DNA of 64,000 nt from UBA11403 sp963784615 (GCA_963784615.1 CAWASG010000001.1:2046001-2110000), one strand, 5' to 3'. Shown: positions 8,924-17,383, counted from the first letter of the stretch. The notes: generated by a model not told the origin, from the sequence alone. A program made the numbers and translations.

Positions 8924-8999
8924 TGGCTCCCCAGGACGGACTCGAACCGCCGACCTAATGATTAACAGTCATCCGCTCTACCGACTGAGCTACTGGGGA
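8924..8999 (-). tRNA. tRNA-Asn (GTT anticodon)
   Basis: Read on the minus strand, the 76 bases form a standard cloverleaf. The acceptor stem is TCCCCAG pairing with CTGGGGA, the D-loop contains AGTCGGTAGA, the anticodon arm is TGACTGTTAATCA with anticodon GTT, the T-arm contains GGTTCGAGTCC, and the 3' end GCCA has CCA encoded. The integrase and BRO-N remnants lie on its 3' side, as expected if this gene was once an attachment site. I did not find a second copy of its 3' end in the window. Confidence 0.97.
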
Positions 9000-9111
9000 A
9001 TTGAGCAGAATTCTAAATGTATTCCGCTGTTTGGTCAAGCGTATATTTATAAAAAAATTATAGTAACTATTCACGACAACATTATGATTGAGATGTTCAG
9101 CCGTAATCGGA

Positions 9112-9188
9112 CGTAGGTTGGGTTGAGCGAGAGCGAAGCCCAACATGACGATTGTGTTGGGCTTCGCTCTCGCTCAACCCAACCTACG
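9112..9188. repeat. repeat family R1, full palindrome
   Basis: Two arms of about 34 bases (TAGGTTGGGTTGAGCGAGAG and onward) face each other across a 9-base loop. The hairpin lies between the ends of aspC and the start of tRNA-Asn, both read on the minus strand, and may stop transcription there. Other copies or halves are at 13329, 20019, 22600, 32307, 47034 and, diverged, 54773. Confidence 0.9.
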
Positions 9189-9224
9189 CGCACATCAATC
9201 ATTTGTTCCTTAAACCATAAAAAA

Positions 9225-10418
9225 TTAAGCCTCTGCAAATCGTTGAAGCCTGTCCATGGCGTCACGCAGAATGTCCATGCTGGTGGCGAAGGAGAGGCGG
9301 ATGCAACCTTCGTTGCCAAATGCAGATCCGGGGACGAGGGCGAGGCCTGTGTCTTCCAGGAGTTTATTTGAAAACTCAAGATCGTTGGCGAAGCCGCGGC
9401 GTTTAATGATGGCTTGGACGTTGGGGAAAATGTAAAACGTGCCGTCAGCGGGGATGACTTCAATGCCGGGGGTGTCGTGAAGACGTTGGACAAGGTAGTC
9501 GTGGCGTTCGTGGAAGGCTTTAACCATCATGCGGATGGACTCATCACCGCCATTCAGTGCTGCAACGGCCGCCTTTTGCGCGATGGAGCAGGGGTTTGAG
9601 GTGGATTGCGATTGTATGGTTTTCATCGCGTTAATCAGCTTCGCGGGGCCGCCGGCGTAGCCAATGCGCCATCCGGTCATCGCGTAAGCTTTTGAAACGC
9701 CATTTAAAACGATGGTGCGTTCATATAAATCAGGGCAGGCATCTAAGATATTGACGAAGGGTTGTGACCAAATAATATGTTCGTACATGTCGTCGGTTGC
9801 AATCAAAACGTTGGGGTGTTGGCGTAACACTTCGCCTAAGGCTTGCAGCTCGTCATAGGTATAGGCAATGCCTGAAGGATTTGAGGGGCTGTTAATAAAG
9901 AAGAGCCGGGTTTTGGGGGTGATGGCCTCGGCCAATTGGCTGGCGCTGATTTTATAACGTGAAGCCGGTGTGGTGGGTAAAATCACAGGCGTACCGCCGG
10001 CTAACAACACGATGTCTGGATAAGAAACCCAATAGGGGGCCGGGATGATGACCTCATCGCCATCATTGATGAGCGCCTGGCATAAGTTATAAATACTTTG
10101 CTTGCCGCCAACGGAGACTAGAATTTGATTCATCTCATAATCAAGACCATTGTCGCGTTTGAATTTATCGCGAATCGCTTGTTTTAATTCGGGAATACCA
10201 TCCACGGCGGTGTATTTGGTAAAACCGGCATTAATCGCCGCAATCGCTGCTTGCTTGATGTGCTCGGGGGTGTCGAAGTCAGGCTCGCCGGTGCCTAAGT
10301 TGATAATATCTCGACCCGCAGCTTGCATTTGCGACGCTTTTGCAGCTACAGCAAGCGTGGGAGAGGGCTTAACCTGGCTGATACGGTCGGCTAATGTTAT
10401 ATTTGGTGTTACACTCAT
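9225..10418 (-). CDS. aspC: aspartate aminotransferase (class I, PLP-dependent)
   Basis: This 397-residue enzyme belongs to the Ib subgroup of aspartate aminotransferases, which transfer the amino group between aspartate and 2-oxoglutarate. Visible motifs are the N-terminal LGTGEPDFDTPEHI, the cofactor-contact region ISPAPYWVSYPD-like (IPAPYWVSYPDIV), the Asn of FINSPSNPSGIAYT, the Schiff-base lysine in LNGVSKAYAMTGWRIGY, and the carboxylate-binding Arg in GCIRLSFATS near the C-terminus. All are intact and the length is normal. A prephenate aminotransferase role is possible within this subgroup and cannot be excluded from sequence alone. The gene is divergent from uvrB, whose ATG lies 27 bases away, so the two must share a short promoter region. 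Confidence 0.93.
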   Translation of the reverse strand: MSVTPNITLADRISQVKPSPTLAVAAKASQMQAAGRDIINLGTGEPDFDTPEHIKQAAIAAINAGFTKYTAVDGIPELKQAIRDKFKRDNGLDYEMNQILVSVGGKQSIYNLCQALINDGDEVIIPAPYWVSYPDIVLLAGGTPVILPTTPASRYKISASQLAEAITPKTRLFFINSPSNPSGIAYTYDELQALGEVLRQHPNVLIATDDMYEHIIWSQPFVNILDACPDLYERTIVLNGVSKAYAMTGWRIGYAGGPAKLINAMKTIQSQSTSNPCSIAQKAAVAALNGGDESIRMMVKAFHERHDYLVQRLHDTPGIEVIPADGTFYIFPNVQAIIKRRGFANDLEFSNKLLEDTGLALVPGSAFGNEGCIRLSFATSMDILRDAMDRLQRFAEA

Positions 10419-10444
10419 GTTTATTCCCCATTAAAAAATCATCA

Positions 10445-12442
10445 ATGAATCAGCTTAAAAAAGATTTTATCTTACATTCCAGTTACCAACCCGCGGGCGA
10501 TCAACCGACGGCAATCGCCTCACTGGTTGAGGGTTTGCAGGCAGGGCTTGCGCGGCAAACGTTGATAGGCGTCACGGGCTCTGGCAAAACATTCACGATG
10601 GCGCGCGTCATTCAAGCCATGCAGCGCCCTACGCTCATCATGGCGCCGAATAAAACATTGGCTGCGCAATTGTATGGTGAATTTAAAGCCTATTTTCCTG
10701 AAAACGCAGTCGAATATTTTGTCTCTTATTACGACTATTATCAACCCGAAGCCTACGTGCCCTCATCTGATACGTTTATTGAAAAAGATGCAGCCATCAA
10801 TGAACACATCGAACAAATGCGCCTGTCGGCGACCAAAGCACTCATCGAACGTCGCGATGCTATTATTATCGCCAGTGTTTCGGCCATCTATGGTTTGGGC
10901 GATCCGGAATCTTATTTGTATATGGTATTACATCTCTCGCGAGGAGAACATATCGAACAGCGCCACATTTTAAAACGCCTCGCTGAAATTCAATATGTGC
11001 GCAGCACGCAATCTCTGTCTCGCGGGCAGTTTCGTGTGCATGGCGATGTCATTGATATCTTTCCTGCCGATTCAGAAAAAGAAGCTATTCGCGTTGAATT
11101 ATTTGGCAACGAAGTGGACAATCTCGCGCGCTTTGATCCGCTGACCGGTGAAATCATTCAACGGATTGCCCGCACGACGATTTTTCCTAAAACCCATTAT
11201 GTCACGCCGCGCGAGCGCATTCTTAAAACCATTGATTGCGCCAAAATCGAATTACAAGAACGCTTGGCTGAATTTAAGGCGCAGAATAAGCTGATTGAGG
11301 CGCAACGCATCGAGCAGCGCGTGAATTTCGATATCGAAATGATGCTGGAATTAGGTTATTGCTCCGGGATTGAAAATTATTCCCGCTATTTATCCGAACG
11401 CGGCCCGGGTGAGGCGCCGCCGACGTTATTTGACTATTGTCCACCGGATTCCTTGCTGTTTCTTGATGAATCTCACGTGACCGTGCCGCAAATTGGCGGC
11501 ATGTATCGTGGTGACAGGGCGCGGAAAGAAACCTTGGTTCAATATGGATTCAGGCTGCCTTCCGCCTTGGATAATCGACCGTTGCGTTTTGAAGAATTCA
11601 GCGATCGATCGCCGCAAACGATTTACGTCTCCGCAACCCCCGGCACCTATGAGCAGGAACACACTGAAAACGTTGCTGAACAGGTCGTTCGCCCAACAGG
11701 GCTTATCGATCCGGAGGTGCTTATCCGCCCCGTTACCAATCAAGTCGATGATGTGTTGTCGGAGATTCGGCGAGTGATTGCGAACAACGAGCGGGTGTTG
11801 GTGACCACCTTAACCAAGCGCATGGCGGAAGATTTAACCGATTATTTGCAGGATCACGGCATCAAAGTACGCTATTTGCATTCGGATGTTGATACTGTCG
11901 AGCGGGTAGAAATTATTCGCGAGTTACGAATAGGGACCTGTGATGTGCTCGTGGGGATTAACCTATTACGTGAAGGGTTAGACATACCAGAGGTCTCGTT
12001 GGTCGCGATTCTCGATGCCGATAAAGAAGGATTTTTAAGATCAGAGCGCTCGTTGATTCAAACCATGGGACGAGCCGCGCGCAATATCAATGGCCGCGCG
12101 ATACTATATGCGGATAAGCTTACCGGTTCCATCGTGCGGGCATTGGAAGTGGTTGAGACTCGGCGGGTGAAACAAATGGCGTTTAATTTGGAGCACAACA
12201 TCACCCCAACCGGCATTAGCAAACCCATCAGCGATATCATGGAGGGCGCGCCCGGGCGGGGAGTAAAAGAAGTTCACGAACCTTACGCCGAATATGCGCT
12301 TTTGCCGCCAAATGAAATCATGAAACAGATCCAAGTACTGGAAAAACAAATGCTCTTGCATGCGCAAAACATGGAGTTTGAACAAGCGGCCGTGATTCGG
12401 GATAAAGTCTTGGCGCTGAATGAAATATTTAAACGATTGTAA
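10445..12442 (+). CDS. uvrB: UvrABC excision nuclease subunit B
   Basis: UvrB is the damage-verifying helicase-like subunit of nucleotide excision repair. The sequence has Walker A GVTGSGKTFTMA, the beta-hairpin region YYDYYQPEAYVPSSDTFIEK that clamps DNA, LLFLDESHVTVPQ (motif II), SATPGTYEQ (motif III), helicase motifs V-VI (GINLLREGLDIPEVSL and QTMGRAARN), and a C-terminal UVR domain (LEKQMLLHAQNMEFEQAAVIRDK) that contacts UvrC. I start at the ATG at 10445 (MNQLKKDFILHSSYQPAGDQ); the upstream extension to 10394 would read back into the aspC gene. The protein has 665 residues, normal for UvrB. No strong ribosome site is visible. GC is higher than in the accessory genes, consistent with native DNA. 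Confidence 0.97.
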   Translation: MNQLKKDFILHSSYQPAGDQPTAIASLVEGLQAGLARQTLIGVTGSGKTFTMARVIQAMQRPTLIMAPNKTLAAQLYGEFKAYFPENAVEYFVSYYDYYQPEAYVPSSDTFIEKDAAINEHIEQMRLSATKALIERRDAIIIASVSAIYGLGDPESYLYMVLHLSRGEHIEQRHILKRLAEIQYVRSTQSLSRGQFRVHGDVIDIFPADSEKEAIRVELFGNEVDNLARFDPLTGEIIQRIARTTIFPKTHYVTPRERILKTIDCAKIELQERLAEFKAQNKLIEAQRIEQRVNFDIEMMLELGYCSGIENYSRYLSERGPGEAPPTLFDYCPPDSLLFLDESHVTVPQIGGMYRGDRARKETLVQYGFRLPSALDNRPLRFEEFSDRSPQTIYVSATPGTYEQEHTENVAEQVVRPTGLIDPEVLIRPVTNQVDDVLSEIRRVIANNERVLVTTLTKRMAEDLTDYLQDHGIKVRYLHSDVDTVERVEIIRELRIGTCDVLVGINLLREGLDIPEVSLVAILDADKEGFLRSERSLIQTMGRAARNINGRAILYADKLTGSIVRALEVVETRRVKQMAFNLEHNITPTGISKPISDIMEGAPGRGVKEVHEPYAEYALLPPNEIMKQIQVLEKQMLLHAQNMEFEQAAVIRDKVLALNEIFKRL

Positions 12443-12564
12443 GCAACCCTGCGATATCGACACCATCCAACTATTCGTCATTTTTTACACAGGAAGAGAT
12501 TTTCGGTGCGTTTATTGGCAAAAAATGCTAATATTAAGTTATATATTGTTTATATAGGAAAAGC

Positions 12565-12822
12565 ATGGCTACTTTAAATGTATCATTACCTGATCAATTA
12601 AGAGCGTGGATAACGGAACAAGTGGAAGAAGGAAGGTACTCAAGTGCAAGCGATTACCTACGTGACCTAATTCGCGAAGATATTAGACATCAAGAACAAG
12701 GTATACAATTACTATCAAATTACTTAAAACCCTTGGTTGATACCCCTAATCATTTATTTGTTTCTAGCTCAGCAACCGATGTAAAATCAAGAGCGAGAAG
12801 CAAAATGAAGGAGCAATCTTGA
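12565..12822 (+). CDS. parD: ParD-like antitoxin (type II TA)
   Basis: The 85-residue protein starts with a ribbon-helix-helix DNA-binding domain of the ParD/CopG type: MATLNVSLPDQLRAWITEQV, then EEGRYSSASDYLRDLIRED. ParD proteins bind and neutralise ParE and repress their own operon. The C-terminal tail is charged and probably disordered until toxin binding. AGGA lies five bases upstream of the ATG. The gene overlaps the toxin by four bases. The upstream 80 bases are very AT-rich and include an inverted TATATTG/TTTATATA region that could be the operator. Confidence 0.9.
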   Translation: MATLNVSLPDQLRAWITEQVEEGRYSSASDYLRDLIREDIRHQEQGIQLLSNYLKPLVDTPNHLFVSSSATDVKSRARSKMKEQS

Positions 12823-13148
12823 CGAAGAAGTCACTCTATAGTTTCCATCCAGAAGCAATTGAGCAGCAAACAAATATCTGGATATATACTTGCCAACATT
12901 GGGGGGAAGAACAAGCAGACGTTTATATCGATGAGCTACATGATAAATTATCCATAGCCGCACAAGATTTTACTTTACTCAGAGAATTGCCTAACGGGAT
13001 TTATCCTCAAGTAAAATTTTTCCATTATGAACGTCATTACGTCTTTTTAAAAATCGCATCCAGCGATTGCCATGAAAAAATTCAAGTGCTTGCGATTCTT
13101 CATGACAGCATGGATATTCCCATCAAATTACGTGAACTTCTTCTCTAA
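12819..13148 (+). CDS. parE: ParE/RelE-superfamily toxin
   Basis: The 109-residue protein fits the ParE fold: an N-terminal beta strand (YSFHPEAIEQQTNIWIYT), two long helices (WGEEQADVYIDELHDKLSIAAQ), then beta strands ending in HYERHYVFLKIAS and VLAILHDSMDIPIKL. ParE toxins inhibit DNA gyrase. The start codon is TTG, preceded by an AAGGAG site, and TTGA overlaps the ParD stop, so translation is coupled to the antitoxin. The usual Arg near the C-terminal strand is replaced by a different arrangement, so activity is not certain. Confidence 0.85.
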   Translation: MTKKSLYSFHPEAIEQQTNIWIYTCQHWGEEQADVYIDELHDKLSIAAQDFTLLRELPNGIYPQVKFFHYERHYVFLKIASSDCHEKIQVLAILHDSMDIPIKLRELLL

Positions 13149-13296
13149 GAACAGAGAGGAGCCCCCGGTTTTGGATGGTCTCTTGCACGAATAGTTACAT
13201 TATTTTAATTCAATCGCCTTGCTGTATCGGGGAGGATGCCTTGTAATCTGAAATAAATTCCATTACATTGAATGTTAATGGTACGGTACACTGGCC

Positions 13297-13427
13297 ATTA
13301 AGTTAAGGAAAAAATGATTGATGTACGGGTAGGTTGGGTTGAGCGAGAGCGAAGCCCAACAAAATCGTCATGTTGGGCTTCGCTCTCGCTCAACCCAACC
13401 TACGTCCGATTATTTCCCTTAACTTAA
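13297..13427. repeat. repeat R1 inside a longer inverted repeat
   Basis: A full R1 palindrome (13329-13403) is flanked by the inverted ends TTAAGTTAAGG and CCTTAACTTAA, giving a ~130-base unit. The same flank (CATTAAGTTAAGGGAATTAA) precedes the half copy at 22600, so the flanks belong to the mobile unit. The rest of 13149-13458 shows no gene. Confidence 0.8.
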
Positions 13428-13458
13428 GTAACGGCAGGACATCTTAAGGCATGAAGCT

Positions 13459-13854
13459 ATGAAGAAAACTCAGGGATACTCGATGATTGAACTCGTGATG
13501 GTGATTGTCATTATTGGCATTGTCTCCGTGTTTACCTATGTCAGATACCCCAGCACAACGCCATTCAACCTCAACTCTATTGCCGATCAACTTAAAACAG
13601 ATATTCGCCTCGCGCAAACGCAGGCGATGAGTATCACAAATGCAACCACTTCCATTACCATCAGTGCAAGTAGCTATACAGTCACCGGCTATAGCGCGGT
13701 CACCTTGCCGGCAGGCGTTGCCTTAAGTCCAGCGCAAACCATTACGTTTGACAATGAAGGTGTGCCTGGCGCTGCGACAACCGTGACGGTGAGTGTGAGC
13801 GGTAGCACCAGGGTATTAACAGTCAACGGTGTAACGGGGTATGTCAGTGGATAA
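13459..13854 (+). CDS. type IV minor pilin, MshC/FimT-like
   Basis: This is a prepilin. A short basic leader (MKKTQG) is followed by the prepilin-peptidase site and the hydrophobic helix YSMIELVMVIVIIGIVSVFTYV, with Glu5 of the mature form present. Note that the residue after the cleavage Gly is Tyr, not Phe. The C-terminal ~100 residues are the small beta-rich head (QTITFDNEGVPGAATTVTVS), as in GspH/FimT-type minor pilins. It is the first gene of a four-gene pilin operon and overlaps the next gene by 14 bases. Order and size match mshC of the MSHA pilus. Minor pilins prime assembly at the tip. Confidence 0.82.
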   Translation: MKKTQGYSMIELVMVIVIIGIVSVFTYVRYPSTTPFNLNSIADQLKTDIRLAQTQAMSITNATTSITISASSYTVTGYSAVTLPAGVALSPAQTITFDNEGVPGAATTVTVSVSGSTRVLTVNGVTGYVSG

Positions 13855-14221
13855 ACAACACGGTTTTTCTCTCATTGAAATGGTCATCTTCATCGTCGTC
13901 ATCGGGATTTTGATGAGTGGCATGTTGGTCGGTGTGAATCGCTCGTTAAGTCTTGCTGTTCTGCCTAATCAGGCGGCACAGGCAACGTTTTTAGCGAACG
14001 CGCGGATGGAAATTATTCTCTTGAATCGTGCAGTGAATGGCTGGGCCGCAGGGGATCCTTGTCCTGCAGCGGCCATTTGTACACCGCTTACGACGTTCGA
14101 AAGCACCTATGGCTTTACCGTAACGCCAAGCTTCTCCACCGCAGGGGTGAATACAACCATTGATGTGAGTGTGAGCGGCACCGCCGCCGCAAGAGCCATC
14201 ACCGTCGTGAGTAATTACTAA
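13841..14221 (+). CDS. type IV minor pilin, MshD-like
   Basis: The protein has a class III signal sequence: leader MSVDKQHG, then FSLIEMVIFIVVIGILMSGM with the conserved Glu5. The mature head is about 100 residues and contains a C-x6-C pair (GDPCPAAAICTP) that could form a disulfide. Its position second in the pilin operon, and its size, suggest the MshD role of a minor pilin. It overlaps the previous gene by 14 bases and the next ATG by one base (TAATG), so translation is coupled through the operon. Confidence 0.8.
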   Translation: MSVDKQHGFSLIEMVIFIVVIGILMSGMLVGVNRSLSLAVLPNQAAQATFLANARMEIILLNRAVNGWAAGDPCPAAAICTPLTTFESTYGFTVTPSFSTAGVNTTIDVSVSGTAAARAITVVSNY

Positions 14222-14709
14222 TGAGAATGCAGAAAGGGTTTAGCCTTATTGAATTGATTAGTGTGATTGTCATTTCCTCGATTGTCGCGGGGATCATTGG
14301 CAGTGCCTTGTCGACCGGATTTTTTGGTTACTTTCTGGCAACGTCCATGAACCCGCTCAGTAATCAAGCGACTATTGCCATGACGCGCATGTCGAATGAT
14401 TTAAGAAATGCGGCCAGTTTCACCTCGATAGGCGCATCATCGGTGACCTTTACCGATGCCGCGAACAATGCCTATGTGTATGACAACACGTCTTGTGGTG
14501 CGAGCACATTGTGCCTGACTAAAAATGGCGGCACACCTTCAACGTTGGTCACCGGCGTCACAACGTTAACCTTCTCTTATTACGCAAGCACACTGGCTGT
14601 TACGGGTTTAGCCGCTGCGGTGCGAGCGGTTACGGTTAATTTGACGTTAACCGGCAGTAACACCAATACCGTTGCTCTCGTCAACACCATTTACCCCAGG
14701 AATACATGA
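14221..14709 (+). CDS. type IV minor pilin, MshO-like
   Basis: A 162-residue prepilin with leader MRMQKG and FSLIELISVIVISSIVAGII carrying Glu5. The region after the helix (NQATIAMTRMSNDLRNAASF) matches the PilW/MshO pattern of larger minor pilins. The head has a C-x7-C pair (TSCGASTLCL). It is shorter than the 200-260 residues usual for MshO, so the head is reduced. It is the third gene in the operon, overlapping the following ATG by four bases. Confidence 0.8.
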   Translation: MRMQKGFSLIELISVIVISSIVAGIIGSALSTGFFGYFLATSMNPLSNQATIAMTRMSNDLRNAASFTSIGASSVTFTDAANNAYVYDNTSCGASTLCLTKNGGTPSTLVTGVTTLTFSYYASTLAVTGLAAAVRAVTVNLTLTGSNTNTVALVNTIYPRNT

Positions 14710-16181
14710 TGAAAAAACAAGCGGGATTTCTGAATATTCTCACAGTTGGCATCGTCATCATTATGGGGCTACTCTCCGCCGCGTTGGTGAATATGATCAT
14801 CAGCAGCAATGAAGCGAGTATTAAAACGCAGGCAAATAATCGGGCGTATGATCTGGCGAATGCGGCGGTTGAGGCAGGGTTATACCAGGTTGTTCAGAAT
14901 CCATCCGGCGTATGTACTGATACGCTTCAAGCGATACAAACGGTTTCGACAGGGGAGTATCAGTATTCCTGCCGACCTTATATCGGTTCAACAACGCTAA
15001 ATGGCGCCTTGGCGATTGGAACGACGGCTAGCTTGACGCTAACGAGTGCGGCGGGCGCTATGCCGCTAGGATTTGCGCCGGTGGGCTATGTGGTGATTGA
15101 TAGCGAAGTCATTTTTTACAATAGCTTATCTGGCAATGTCATCTCTGGTCTCAGGCGTGGTCAAATGGGCACCGCTGCCGCGGCTCATGCAAACGGTGCC
15201 GGGGTTTATCAAAGTGAGTATGTCGTCACAGGGCAAGGTGGCTCTCCAAGCCTTTCCAGTCCATCCGGGTATCGAACCATCGAGCAAGCGGCGACGGTCA
15301 CTCAGATGATTGCTGGAAGTACTAGCGGTATTTTTACTTACAATGGACAATACTGGGCGCGAACGGGCACGCTTTCACCGACGACGACCATCAATGATAT
15401 CTCGTGTACTGCAAAGGACAACTGCTGGGGCGTTGGTGCTACGGGGCGTTTTTATTTTTACAATGGCGGGTCGTGGACAACCTCGACGGTCGGCACGCTT
15501 AATGTGAACTCGGTGTCTTGCAGTACAGCAACGAATTGCAGAGCGGTAGGAAATCGATCGGGTAATAATGCAGGACGGGCGTATGCATATAATGGCACCA
15601 GCTGGAGCGGAGCTGATGTAACCATAAGTGGCGGCGGTACGGGAAAGGGTGATTTTAATACCATTTCCTGTGGTGCCGCCAACGATTGCTTTGCGGGGAA
15701 CAGTGCGACGGATATTTATCCTTTCACCGGTTCCTGGGGGTCGGGGTCAAGCCTATCGCAAAGTGTTACGGGGTTGTCTTGTGCCAATGGTAGCAATTGC
15801 GAAGGCGTGGGTACTAACGGTCGTGCCTATCATTTAACGGGCTCGAGTTGGTCGCAGACAACCATTGGTAATAATTCGGATGACTTCACCACGATCAGTT
15901 GCCCGGCAGCGAGTTATTGCGTAGCGAGCTCACCAAGACCGAGTACTTATACGTATAATGGAACCAGTTGGTCAGGCAGAATTGCCTCTGATGTGAATAA
16001 AGTCTCTTGTTTGGCCGCCAGCAATTGCTTGGGAGGGGCTACTACAGGACAATTTTCTTCCTTCAATGGAGCAATTTGGACAGCGATAGCGTCAAATCCT
16101 GCAACGAGCACGACGAGCATTACGGCAATGAGTAATCCCATATTAAGCAACACACTGACGCTCATTAATGTGCAATCGTAG
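14706..16181 (+). CDS. MshP/PilX-like minor pilin with C-terminal beta-propeller-like repeats
   Basis: The N-terminus (MMKKQAGFLNILTVGIVIIMGLLSAALVNMII) is that of PilX/MshP-type minor pilins, with hydrophobic helix but no Glu5. Residues ~100-200 include ISGLRRGQMGTAAAAHANGAGV, a segment I associate with this kind of protein. From about residue 208 to 470 a ~35-40-residue unit repeats six times, each with an ISC..x6..C disulfide-like pair followed by G..Y.YNG.SW; a half unit (GIFTYNGQYWAR) precedes the first. This is the layout of a six-bladed propeller closed by an N-terminal strand. MshP of Vibrio lacks such a domain. A tip adhesin is a sensible guess. The TAG stop lies inside an R4 repeat. 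Confidence 0.75.
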   Translation: MMKKQAGFLNILTVGIVIIMGLLSAALVNMIISSNEASIKTQANNRAYDLANAAVEAGLYQVVQNPSGVCTDTLQAIQTVSTGEYQYSCRPYIGSTTLNGALAIGTTASLTLTSAAGAMPLGFAPVGYVVIDSEVIFYNSLSGNVISGLRRGQMGTAAAAHANGAGVYQSEYVVTGQGGSPSLSSPSGYRTIEQAATVTQMIAGSTSGIFTYNGQYWARTGTLSPTTTINDISCTAKDNCWGVGATGRFYFYNGGSWTTSTVGTLNVNSVSCSTATNCRAVGNRSGNNAGRAYAYNGTSWSGADVTISGGGTGKGDFNTISCGAANDCFAGNSATDIYPFTGSWGSGSSLSQSVTGLSCANGSNCEGVGTNGRAYHLTGSSWSQTTIGNNSDDFTTISCPAASYCVASSPRPSTYTYNGTSWSGRIASDVNKVSCLAASNCLGGATTGQFSSFNGAIWTAIASNPATSTTSITAMSNPILSNTLTLINVQS

Positions 16182-16242
16182 TTGCCACCCTCACGAAACG
16201 ACCACCCCAAACAAACTTTTATGCGTCAACCGGGGTGGATGC
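16179..16242 (+). repeat. repeat family R4, copy 1
   Basis: The element starts GTAGTTGCC and ends GCGTCAACCGGGGTGGATG, with ends able to pair imperfectly. Its second to fourth bases are the TAG stop of the preceding pilin. Other copies lie at 17314, 17482 (inverted), 39989, 40121 (inverted), 41829 and 47382. Confidence 0.75.
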
Positions 16243-16278
16243 TACACTGGTTTGTTTTAAATAAAATCGAACAACAGA

Positions 16279-16548
16279 TCAATGGCCTGGTGCGGATTTG
16301 TTTTTAAATGTAAAACCTAGTGATTCAGACAAAATAGAAACCACCAATATATTTAAACTTACATGCTCTCGCTTTGCCTGCTTAGTTAATCTTGCATGTA
16401 ATGATCGAGGTACTCGCTGAACCCATTTGCCACTTTGGTTTTCAATCTCCCCTGGATCAGGCATTTCGCTGCCTTTTTCCTTTGCAACAGTAATCCAGCA
16501 CTTTACAGCATCAGCTTGACTAATACCTCTTCCGATGATATATTTAAA
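16279..16548 (-). pseudogene. HicB-family antitoxin remnant, 5' end missing
   Basis: The frame reads GISQADAVKCWITVAKEKG, then SGKWVQRVPRSLHARLTKQA and SLNILVVSILSESLG, which is the C-terminal helix-rich half and DNA-binding end of HicB/Arc-type antitoxins. Upstream the frame meets a stop at 16549 and offers no ATG before the internal one at 16464. The beta-rich N-terminal half expected for HicB is absent, as is a HicA toxin gene. I read it as a decayed antitoxin. It abuts the start of the TumE-like gene on the other strand. Confidence 0.6.
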
Positions 16549-16550
16549 TT

Positions 16551-16922
16551 ATGAATGATGACAAAACACTTGAAAGTCTTCTCGACCTTGACGGCATAAA
16601 AATGGTGATTGACGACAAGCTTGGCCTTTGGATTAAGTTTGAAGTATCAATTACATCCGTATCAACAAGATCTAACGGTGTGCGCTACTCACTAAGTCTG
16701 CATGACCGTTATGGACTACGTATTCTTGGTTTCGATAATGCACATGAAATTAAGTATGCGGCGAAACGAATGGTCGCTCCAAAAAGAACATTTGATCATT
16801 GGCATTATGATGAATATGACGAGGGACGCCCCTATCATTAGGTTAATGCGGGGAAATTGGTTGAGGATTTTTGGGCCGAGGTAGATAAACGATTAAGCTT
16901 TTTAAAGGAGAATGCAAAATGA
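16551..16922 (+). pseudogene. TumE-like toxin interrupted by an in-frame TAG
   Basis: The first 96 codons resemble TumE/DUF6516 toxins: GLWIKFEVSITSV, YSLSLHDRYGLRILGFDNAH, then TFDHWHYDEYDEGRPYH. A TAG at 16839-16841 ends the frame. Reading through it in the same frame gives VNAGKLVEDFWAEVDKRLSF and a TGA at 16920-16922 that overlaps the antitoxin ATG (ATGA), the layout expected for an intact toxin-antitoxin pair of the usual length. So the gene carries a nonsense mutation that removes about 27 C-terminal residues, or TAG is read through. TumE is a ribosome-dependent RNase-like toxin; loss of the last helix probably inactivates it. Confidence 0.75.
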
Positions 16923-17308
16923 ATACCACTCATAATACTGCAATGGTGGGTGTAATGTCTTTTGAGGACTTTAAAAATTACACCATCGCGATAGCTAAAG
17001 GCGAATATAAGCCTAAAAAAAATGAACCTAAAATATGGTTTAACTCTATCAAATCATTAGCCCAAGTATTGTCAGAGGAAAATCGACAGCTATTGAAGCT
17101 CATTATTGAGCAAAAACCAAAATCCATATCTGAGCTTGCGCCATTGACTGGCCGTAAAGCAAATAATCTTTTACGAACCTTACGAATGATGGAACATTAC
17201 GGATTGGTTACACTGAATAAAAGCATCGAAAAGACTAAAGGACGAAGCCCTCTGATTCCACGAGCGCTCTATGATAACATTGATATCAAATTAAGTTTCT
17301 GTGCTTAG
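16919..17308 (+). CDS. TumA-like antitoxin / HTH DNA-binding protein
   Basis: The 129-residue protein contains a winged helix-turn-helix of the HVO_A0114/TumA type: WFNSIKSLAQVLSEENRQLL, then EQKPKSISELAPLTGRKANN and LLRTLRMMEHYGLVTL. TumA proteins pair with TumE toxins and repress the operon. An AAGGAG site lies about ten bases before the ATG. The four-base overlap with the full-length toxin frame shows that the two genes form one module. It is intact even though the toxin is interrupted, as is commonly seen when a toxin is lost first. Confidence 0.82.
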   Translation: MNTTHNTAMVGVMSFEDFKNYTIAIAKGEYKPKKNEPKIWFNSIKSLAQVLSEENRQLLKLIIEQKPKSISELAPLTGRKANNLLRTLRMMEHYGLVTLNKSIEKTKGRSPLIPRALYDNIDIKLSFCA

Positions 17309-17313
17309 AATCT

Positions 17314-17383
17314 GCCTGGTTGACGCCCGCAAAATACTTCCAACTCCAAGCAAACCTGGATGCGTCAACCGGGAAGGACGAAT
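17314..17383 (+). repeat. repeat family R4, copy 2
   Basis: GCCTGGTTGACGCCCGCA at the left pairs with TGCGTCAACCGGG at the right. It begins six bases after the antitoxin stop, so it may end transcription of the TumE/TumA operon. Confidence 0.75.

Noticed and set aside
8955..9371. Small ORFs across the tRNA and the R1 repeat
   Set aside because: They are translations of the tRNA, the palindrome and the reverse of aspC; no ribosome site or family match.
9112..13403. A CRISPR array from the recurring R1 repeats
   Set aside because: Copies are kilobases apart, palindromic and with no regular spacers; no cas gene is present.
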